64,000 bases of DNA, from assembly GCA_036768485.1 (NCBI GenBank), contig JAVLUZ010000154.1:41757646-41821645 (forward strand), given 5' to 3'. Below are positions 57,416-64,000 of the stretch, in pieces; the stretch's first letter is position 1, and each line of letters begins with the position of its first letter. Source of the DNA: Mermis nigrescens. Taxonomy: Eukaryota > Nematoda > Enoplea > Mermithida > Mermithidae. The position numbers and the translations under genes were made by a program. Under the pieces are notes generated by a model. It was given only the letters and a program-made list of their open reading frames with translations, was not told the origin of the DNA and made no database searches.

Positions 57416-57875
57416 TATTAGTAACTAGCATGCCTCCGTATGGCTAGATATAGTGTAGAATATCACACTTACTGAATTAGTTTAAACACTTTTGTAGTCG
57501 CTTTAGATTTTTTCAAAAACCCTGAAACTTAATGAAACGGACGGTAACTTACCTGAACGCTTGCATGTAGGTGCAACACGCTTACATAGCTAAGTTGCAC
57601 CTATGTAATTCCATAAGTCTGGGTCATGTAAGAATTTTTACCGGCAATCAATCAATTACCTATCTATCTTACCTATATGAAAGAATTAAGAAAATGGCAG
57701 TAAATCCTTTCATATATCTATCGAATTTTAAGAATTCAATTTCTGTACAATTTAAAGTGGAAATAATATTTTCGTCAAGATATAGGTATGTATATCGGTC
57801 GATTTTTTTATTAATAAGGGTGCCTATGTACAGTACACAAAAAAGTTTATCAAATGTACACATAACAAATATTAA
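57416..57875. other. 3' flank of SNW1
   Basis: AT-rich sequence downstream of the SNW1 stop. A minus-strand AATAAA (rc of 57807-57812) lies about 65 bases past the stop codon and is the likely polyadenylation signal. Nothing else recognised. Confidence 0.6.
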
Positions 57876-58062
57876 TTATTTCTTTCGCTTTGATGATTCT
57901 TGCTGCGCTTCTGGTTCTGCTCCCCTCTTCTTGCCTTCTTTAGCAGTTTTCAAAAGCTGACCCAAGCCGAACGGATCATCGCCTTCAGATTTTTCGAACA
58001 TCACTGGACCTTCTCTCCTTGCGCCCGCATCAGCTCCAGAAAAGCCCTTGTCCGGCGCAAAT
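57876..58062 (-). CDS. SNW1: SNW1/SKIP last coding exon
   Basis: The final exon with stop codon. It encodes FAPDKGFSGAD, then REGPVMFE and DDPFGLGQLLKTAKEG, followed by a Lys/Arg-rich end (SSKRKK). These are the conserved C-terminal features of SNW1 (PDKxFSG, REGPVxFE, DPFGLxxFL, basic nuclear-localisation-like tail). The acceptor is TTTTTTCAG (rc of 58063-58071), and phase joins the preceding exon (CG|A gives Arg). Confidence 0.93.
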
Positions 58063-59081
58063 CTGAAAAAAGAAAAAATTATAACATTAAAAATAGGCGC
58101 CTTAAAATGTATTTTATCTGTTTCCATTATCTCTGCAATAAACATTGACTTGACTTGACTGAAAAAAGTAAATATTACGCAAAGACTAGGAAAAATTTTT
58201 TTAAAATAACTTAAAAGTGAAAAATACCTACTTTAAATATACTTTGGAGAACTTTTTAATCTTATTATCCTTTACAAACTTTAAACTCATGTAGGATAGC
58301 AACTAACGATGCAGGCCACAACAAACTTCTCTTTGAATTAAAAATCACAACCGTTCGAGGATCTTCTTTGCAAAGTTTGCACGCACGTTGTATGCATACA
58401 TGATTTGGGGGAGGGCTGGGTGGGTTTAACCAAAATTGTTATACGTAACAATAAGCTACGAAAAGTGAAGTTTTTCGGTCGCACGCACTCAAGGCAAATT
58501 ATAGAAAATACGCACATACATGCTTCACATAAAGTCCAAAAATTTGAACATTTTATGCAATTTTTTCATTTTTCCTTAAATTATATAAATATTAAACGGA
58601 TTTTTCGGCCAAACTGGAGCGACGGACGACCATACGTGTTCCTGGGGGTTGACCCCCGGAATGGCAACTGACCCCCCTCCGCGATACGGCTGCGACCCCC
58701 AGAAAAGTCGATTTTTCGGAAAAATTGTAAAAAGTGTGCCTTTTTGGGCGTTTCTTTAGATCATGTTTGGCTCAAACGTCTCAAATTTTCGGCGCTTCGC
58801 GCCATGTACAAAGTTTTTGACTATGTTTGGTACAATTTTCTCTATTTTTTTCGGAATTTTTTTCCAGAATTTTTTTGTTTTTGTGTTCTAGAAAGAATGA
58901 GCATTGTCCGAAACGTCTAAAAACCGTGTTTTTGATGGGTACCCGTCGTTTTTAAGCCCAAAAAGACACTTTTTTCAAATTTTTGGGCCTTTTCCCCAAA
59001 ATTCCCATGCTGTACATGTGCGGCGGCGACTGAAGCTTAAATACGGCCCACTGTGCATAAACGTACGTAAAGTGCTCTCAC
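58063..59081 (-). other. SNW1 intron, ~1.0 kb
   Basis: Bounded by a GTGAGA donor (rc of 59076-59081) and a TTTTCAG acceptor. It contains a CGGCGCTTCGCGCC hairpin motif at about 58791 and G/C-run-rich sequence at 58640-58700, probably TE debris. Confidence 0.7.
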
Positions 59082-59242
59082 CGATTCGTATTAATAATTT
59101 TATCCAAATCATCGCCATAAATATCCTTGTCTAAGTTTTTGCCTGGTCTATAAATCGATTGAGATATGCCTTCATTAGCGAGCCAGGGTTTAGTGTAAAC
59201 TGCGTACGTTTCGTCATCAAAACCGCCTCCGGAATCGAGCCC
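59082..59242 (-). CDS. SNW1: SNW1/SKIP exon
   Basis: A 161-nt exon reading GLDSGGGFDDETYAVYTKPW, then SQSIYRPGKNLDKDIYGDDL and KIINTNR. This is the strongly conserved SNW1 block (SxSIYRPxKNLDKDxYGDDL). The acceptor is CTTTAG and the donor GTGAGA. It joins the next exon in frame. Confidence 0.93.
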
Positions 59243-59697
59243 CTAAAGCAGAATATAAAACTGAACTGACTAATACGATCAATCAATACTTTGCTAATTA
59301 TGTACGTATTTATTTATGTTAAAGTAAATCCAGCGATCAGAGTTCGGCTTTGAATTGTAAAAGTGAACAATAGTAGTGTTCAAGACGGCAATGTAAGGAA
59401 GTTAATCTACAAAAATTTCAATTGCCCTTCCGGAACGTACGATGAGTAAACCTTATTAACGCACTTTAAAGCCAAAAAATCGCTAAAAACGCAAAGAAAA
59501 ACATATTTCCTAATAAAGACATCCTATGTTATAAGTATATGTTGCAAGGGCCAAACAATCCTTAAGGATTGTTAAGTGTTCAAATTTCTTAGCGACAACT
59601 GACAATCCAAAAACAATATTAGTGCAATCTAGGAAATCCTTTTGTTTCGCATAGTTGTAAATGATACCAGAACAAATAACAGCAAAAGTCGACTAAC

Positions 59698-59818
59698 TTT
59701 CGATTGGTTGAAAAGCCGTTGATCAAACTGCGTTTCATCCGATCGAATTTTCGCGTCAGGCAAACCAAGAGCAATCTGCTCACTAATATCTCGCTCTTTA
59801 TCGCGTCGTAATTTGGCC
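59698..59818 (-). CDS. SNW1: SNW1/SKIP exon
   Basis: A 121-nt exon reading AKLRRDKERDISEQIALGLP, then DETQFDQRLFNQSK. It matches the conserved RDISExIALG and QFDQRLFNQ-K motifs of SNW1. The acceptor is TTATTTTAG and the donor GTTAGT. The first base completes the Gln codon left open by the microexon. Confidence 0.93.
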
Positions 59819-60493
59819 CTAAAATAAAGCGGCTATACAAGCAAAGACGAACATCAGTAATATGTACTGAGCTTTTGATAGGCGGGGGACACATTATTCT
59901 ATAGCGAGACCACAGCTCATAGCCTAGCCACTCGTGGGCGGGGGAGGGGGTTTGGGGGCATGCATTCCCCAGAAGGTTGGATAACCCTCAGAAACCAAAA
60001 TACCCCCAGAATTCAATTTTTAAATTTTTTTCTTTTTTTCGCAATTTTTGATACCAATTGATAGTGCTCAATGAGAAACGTTTAAAAATGGTATTTTTTC
60101 GCCATACCATCAGTTTTAAGACCATTTTTTGACCTTTCGAAACATCTTGCACACACATACCCCCAGAATTTTGGTGCTGCCCATTAGAAATGCAACAGAT
60201 CCGGGTTTTCCAATAATATTGGATCCGGATCATGATCCGTACAATTCAAAATAACGGATCCGGATCCATAATTTATAATGGATCCGGATCTTTTAAAATC
60301 AGTAACGGATAATGATGGATCCGGATCCATGAATATACATTATGAACGCGTACGGTTTTTAGGCTCATTAGTTTCAGAAGCAGAATTACTGGAGGAGGAT
60401 GAAATAAGTAAAGCTGCATGAGCTTGGTTCAGTGGTCCTTCGGCTCTAGCTTGAAAAACTGCGAATCTGGTGTCTTTCTCTCATTAATCGGAA

Positions 60494-60721
60494 ATGCCAA
60501 AAAGCATTTCTAGTCCTATCTGGAACTATTTTACGCTAGCTGATGACGAAACTAAATCGCAATGTAATCTCTGCGCAACAAAACTTTCCAGAAGCGGTGG
60601 AGGGGTACCACCTGTGTGAAAAAGCATCTGCAAACTAAGCATGTGGCGGATTATAAAAAGTTCAAAGCAGAGGAGTCCCAGCAGATCGAAGAAAAGGAAA
60701 AATATATTTTTGTTAAGCACA
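60494..60721 (+). pseudogene. hAT transposase BED zinc finger remnant
   Basis: Reads PIWNYFTLADDETKSQCNLC, then KLSRSGGG, a frame break, and KKHLQTKH. The W/F, CxxC and HxxxxH pattern is a BED-type zinc finger, the DNA-binding N-terminus of hAT transposases. It is broken by a stop at about 60617. Confidence 0.75.
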
Positions 60722-60904
60722 GATTGTAGAAGATTCGCGTCAGGCATGTCTACTTTCCTTTGCAGAAAAACGCGCAGATTGCGAAAAGACTGCTTTGAAA
60801 CAGGAACAACAAAAAGAGCAAATGACAATGGAAGCATGCTTACTTGCTGTATGACACATTTTATTTTCAAGAGAGGATTCCTAATTAACTTATGCACGAT
60901 TTAA

Positions 60905-61081
60905 GGGCAAAAATGGACTAACGATGATGCAAGATCAATTGATATAGATAAGCGCTTATTTAGTGTGGCTGGTTTGATATATGAGCCTTTGCGAAATAGG
61001 CTTAAGGGAGCAACTGCAGAAAAGCTGCTGTTTCTTAAATACAATTTGCCTGTCATTGAATTTGAGTATTATGTAAATCAG
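60905..61081 (+). pseudogene. hAT transposase C-terminal dimerisation remnant
   Basis: Reads KRLFSVAGLIYEPLRNRLKG, then ATAEKLLFLKYNL. This is the conserved hATC dimerisation motif (xRxFSxAG ... RNRLK ... AEKLLFLKxNL). The catalytic DDE region normally between this and the BED finger is missing. Confidence 0.8.
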
Positions 61082-61439
61082 TCAAAGTAAAGCTTTTGTC
61101 TCATAGTGATGTTGTTTCTTCAATACAATTCAAGGTTTAATGATCTTTCATCATAATCTTTTGGATCCGTTTTAAACTGTAAAAATACCGGATTCGGATC
61201 TTATTTCTTAATACGAATACCGGATCCGGATCCTAACTTTTAAAAATATCGGATCCGGATCCAAAATAATACCGGATAATAACGGATCCGGATCCGGATA
61301 TCCGTTGCATCCCTACTGCCCACTGCCCATCTATGCTCATAACCAGAGATCAAATTAAAATGTCTGACAGACGCCTATGCTCCCTATGATCACGCAACTT
61401 TGCTTTGCTATAGCATGGGTTTATGGATATCCCTTACCC

Positions 61440-61610
61440 AAAGTTGTACGTCCCCCATCCCCCAAATTCAGAAAATTTTTTGACCCTTCCCCATTTTTCG
61501 ACGAAAACATACGTTTTTTTGGCTATTTTTAGGTGGTTTCTCAGCAATTTTTGAACAAAAATTGAAGTAATTCACCCCTCCGCTCTAAAAATGGCCGGGG
61601 ACTCCCCTCC
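61440..61610 (-). repeat. Fragment related to the interior of hAT I
   Basis: The stretch with CCCCATCCCCCAAATTC, CCATTTTTCGACGAAAAC, TTTTTTTGGCTATTTTTAGG and CTCTAAAAATGGCCGGGG resembles I1 at 19735-19870. A loose match with no ends seen. Confidence 0.35.
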
Positions 61611-61910
61611 ACCACTAAACTTTCAAACCTTTAAATGCACGGGTGAGAATGAAGTCAAGAACAAGGAGACGTCAAAAAGAGAAAATGAAGCTCGGAAAAG
61701 CTTAATTTCATCACATTAAATTTTCATGAATACGTGTTTCAAAGCTACTTAAATGATTATATCGGCCTAAGCCACAGAATTTCAATAGCCCTAAAATTAA
61801 GTGAAGCTGCAATCACATATATATGAGTACGGATTATGTGGGAGGGGTTGGATCCTCATAATTCGAAAGACTCTCGCAAAAGCCGGTTGCTGTCCATAAA
61901 TGGTAGCAAT

Positions 61911-62152
61911 CATACCTGGGTGTGGGAGTTTTTAGGGTATGCAGCCCCCAGAAACCAAAATAATACTCCCAAAATTCAATTTAATTTTTGAAATTCTTTT
62001 TGTTTTTTCGCAATTTTTTGATGCCAATGGATAGTGCTCGACGAGAAGCTTTGAAAAATGGTGTTTTTTCGCCATACCACCATTTTTAAGGTCATTTTTT
62101 TACCTTGAAAAAAATCTTGCATCCCCTAGGGCTCTATTGCTGCCCACCTATG
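61911..62152 (-). repeat. MITE family C, copy 9, in SNW1 intron
   Basis: CATACCTGGGTGTGGGAG to CTGCCCACCTATG, 242 bp. Perfect 8-bp duplication GTAGCAAT at 61903-61910 and 62153-62160. Confidence 0.92.
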
Positions 62153-62434
62153 GTAGCAATGCATAAGTTACACAATAGGCGATGATAGATTTGCACCACG
62201 AATCGGCATTTTCTTACGAGTTTTTTCCATTTAATATCTCGTCAATATTCAATCAAAGATTGAGCAATTTACTTCTGTCCTTCATCGTTAATAAAAATTT
62301 AGGCATCGTCCCTAATTTTAGTCAACAACCGAAAGTTTGGCTAACTGATTCCCATAAAATTTCCGGTATCTGTTCCCTTCCTTTCCTATAATTTCTACAC
62401 TTATACGATTATACAAAAATGTAAAGATAGTAGG

Positions 62435-62672
62435 CATACCTGGGCGTGGGGGGTTTGGGGGTACGCACTCCCTGAGAAACCAAAATACCCCCCAGAATTC
62501 AATTTTTGAATTTTTTTGTTGCTTTTTCCGCAATTTTTGATGAAAATGGATAGTGCTAGATGAGAAACGTTGAAAAATGGTGTTTTTTCGCCATATCACC
62601 ATTTTTAAGGCCATTTTTTCACCTTTGAAAAATCTTGCATCCCCCTCAGAATTTTGGTGCCACCCACCTATG
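62435..62672 (-). repeat. MITE family C, copy 10, in SNW1 intron
   Basis: CATACCTGGGCGTGGGGGG to CCACCCACCTATG, 238 bp. Flanking 8-mers ATAGTAGG (62427-62434) and ATAATAGG (62673-62680) match at seven of eight. Confidence 0.9.
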
Positions 62673-62954
62673 ATAATAGGTATCAGTTAGGCTCAAAATA
62701 TCTCAATAAAAGTATTTTAATTATTTTAAAAATTTTTTTAATAAGAATGGTTTACGAGACCTTTAAATCAGCGCTAAGGCGAAACAACGAATATATGCAT
62801 TGAGATTGAACGGTATCCTTTAACATACAAACTTATCAGGCGAAAAAAACAAGCTGCACGCAGTTTTGGGCAAACCTTTGTTAATGGGCTCAAGGAAAAG
62901 TGAACTTTTAAAAATATACAAAATAAAAGAAAATACAGTAAAAATAACACTCAC

Positions 62955-62990
62955 TGTTTTTCTGGCGCAGCGCGAGCGATATTTCGATCC
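62955..62990 (-). CDS. SNW1: SNW1/SKIP 36-nt microexon
   Basis: A 36-nt exon (DRNIARAAPEK) between a GTTTTTCAG acceptor and a GTGAGT donor. It matches the DRNLSRAAPDK-type segment of SNW1, and phase fits on both sides (AG|G for Arg, CA|G for Gln). It would be missed by ORF-based annotation. Confidence 0.9.
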
Positions 62991-63230
62991 CTGAAAAACA
63001 AATAAATACCTTTAAGAAGATATGTAGAGCGCAATGGTCCACTAACTTAAACAGAGGGCAAATATGTAACAATGAAAATTTTGAATTGAAATTTAATAAA
63101 CTTAGCCAAATTCCGCAGAAACAATCTACAAAATAATTCACTACTTTTCGAATTAAATGCTTTTTATGAACCCGATACTGATATGATTGATAAAAAATGT
63201 AAACAAAGGAAAGTACACATACATATTAAG

Positions 63231-63469
63231 CATAGGTGGGCGCCACCAAAATTCTTGGGGGATGCAAGATTTTTTCAAAGGTCAAAAAATGGCCTTAAAA
63301 ATGGTAGATATGGCGAAAAACACTATTTTTCAACGTTTCTCATCGAGCACTATCCATTGGCATCAAAAAATTGCGAAAAAAACGAAAAACAATTTCAAAA
63401 ATTGAATTCTAGGGGGTATTATGGTTTCTGAGGGGGTGCATACCCCCAAACCCCCCACGCCCATGTATG
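63231..63469 (+). repeat. MITE family C, copy 11, in SNW1 intron
   Basis: CATAGGTGGGCGCCACC to CACGCCCATGTATG, 239 bp. Flanking 8-mers ATATTAAG (63223-63230) and ATATTAAC (63470-63477) match at seven of eight. It lies about 90 bases from the adjacent SNW1 exon's donor. Confidence 0.9.
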
Positions 63470-63562
63470 ATATTAACTTATGATTTTCTTTCAATGAAGA
63501 CAGCGTTTTAGGTGATTGAAGCAACATAAACACATTGAAAATTTTCAAACAAAAAGTCTGAC

Positions 63563-63768
63563 CTCCTTCTCTCTTCCATTTTATCCCGCCTCAATTGATC
63601 CCTTTCCGCCACTTCGTCTTCAGCATCGATTTTGGCTTCGCGGCGAATTCCGGCTCTTTCTTCCCTGGCTTTCTGAGCCATCAAACGCATCTTTTGTTCT
63701 TTCTCTTCTTTTTCCTTTTGGGCTAATTTGCGCTCGAGGGTCGCCCGCATTTCCACCGCTTCCCTGGC
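63563..63768 (-). CDS. SNW1: SNW1/SKIP exon, central coiled region
   Basis: A 206-nt exon reading AREAVEMRATLERKLAQKEK, then MRLMAQKAREERAG and ERDQLRRDKMEER. It is the charged helical region that follows the SNW domain. SNW1 (SKIP, yeast Prp45) is a nuclear protein joined to the spliceosome around the NTC/Prp19 step, and a transcriptional coregulator. The five exons here sum to 711 nt (236 residues plus stop) in frame; the SNW domain itself is encoded right of the window. The donor is GTCAGA. The acceptor ATTAAG (63769-63774 rc) has a poor pyrimidine tract, so the exon's 5' edge is slightly less certain. Confidence 0.92.
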
Positions 63769-63774
63769 CTTAAT

Positions 63775-64000
63775 ACCGTAAGTGCACGTACGATAAGGAA
63801 ATTCTGGGGATCAGCCCAAAAAAATTTTCTAAAAAGCCGTTTTTTAGCTTAAAAATGACATCCTGGTACCATAAATGCACATAGGAGGGTAAAGAGGGTA
63901 TTGCCATACATTATCTTAAAGGGTTAGGGGTTTTCATCCCCCCCGAAATATATTCACCCCCACCCATGAAGAATTTTCAATTTCAGAAAAATTTTCACAC
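63775..64000. other. Right edge, probable SNW1 intron
   Basis: Non-coding sequence upstream of the SNW1 exon, with runs of C (CCCCCCCGAAATATATTCACCCCC). No exon or element end recognised before the window closes. Confidence 0.4.

Larger units (their letters stand above)
60185..61315 (+). mobile_element. hAT element D with GGATCCGGATC-rich ends, internally deleted
   Basis: The ends TAGAAATGCAACAGATCCGG and (reverse complement) TAGGGATGCAACGGATATCC are inverted repeats. Flanking CTGCCCAT (60177-60184) and CTGCCCAC (61316-61323) match at seven of eight. Subterminal ATCCGGATCC motifs are repeated at both ends. The interior keeps remnants of both ends of a hAT transposase (next two entries) but no catalytic core, so it is a deletion derivative of an autonomous element. 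Confidence 0.88.
59924..61335 (-). repeat. MITE family C, copy 8, split by hAT D, in SNW1 intron
   Basis: Starts near CCACTCGTGGGCGGGGG, runs to GGTGCTGCCCAT at 60184, is interrupted by D, and ends CTATG at 61335. Flanking 8-mers CTCATAGC (59916-59923) and CTCATAAC (61336-61343) match at seven of eight. Confidence 0.75.

Noticed and set aside
1..64000. CRISPR array, bacterial operon or plasmid features
   Set aside because: Repeats are tandem or dispersed eukaryotic TE types without spacer structure; genes are spliced and the coding content is eukaryotic.

Overview
The window is a piece of an animal nuclear genome, most likely an arthropod and probably an insect. It is AT-rich and repeat-dense, with short spliced exons, many hAT-type elements, a CR1-like LINE and a Ty3/Gypsy LTR element. 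There is no bacterial-style gene packing. Species cannot be fixed from sequence alone.

Only two host genes can be supported, both on the minus strand and both incomplete. At the left edge one exon (153-632) encodes the N-terminal part of a secreted M28 glutamate carboxypeptidase (carboxypeptidase Q); the zinc-site exons lie left of the window. At the right edge five exons (57876-63768) encode the C-terminal 236 residues of the spliceosome/transcription cofactor SNW1 (SKIP, Prp45), including a 36-nt microexon. The roughly 57 kb between them is almost entirely transposable elements and their debris.

Layout: 1-10.3 kb, AT-rich intergenic or intronic DNA with a short hAT MITE family (called C here), a foldback-like element (3923-4869) and another MITE. 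10.3-17.4 kb, a broken CR1-like LINE (minus strand) whose endonuclease gene holds a stack of nested insertions: LINE, then hAT A1, then hAT E, then MITE C, then hAT B, then a second MITE C. 17.8-33.1 kb, what first looks like a 15-kb palindrome. Target-site duplications resolve it into two opposite copies of one hAT element (I1, I2) flanking an 8.7-kb hAT-like element K, which has its own ~3-kb inverted arms; A2 interrupts K and a pogo-like element interrupts I2. 33.2-33.7 kb, nested palindromic MITEs and a tRNA-like segment. 34.4-56.9 kb, a Ty3/Gypsy LTR element arranged LTR-internal-LTR-partial internal-LTR. 56.9-57.4 kb, a second LINE RT scrap. 57.9-63.8 kb, SNW1, its introns loaded with MITEs and a decayed hAT with transposase remnants.

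The most interesting object is the Gypsy element. After gag and pol, where an env gene might be expected, it has an intact 1385-codon ORF3 whose N-terminal region carries a complete DEDDy (RNase D/EXD-like) 3'-5' exonuclease signature. This is followed by an unrecognised globular domain and a basic Gln/Arg/Pro-rich tail. A good splice acceptor lies directly before its ATG, suggesting a spliced subgenomic message. The gag-pol part is interrupted by a 3.86-kb insertion and four frame breaks, while ORF3 remains open.

All homology statements come from reading motifs by eye; no database search was run.
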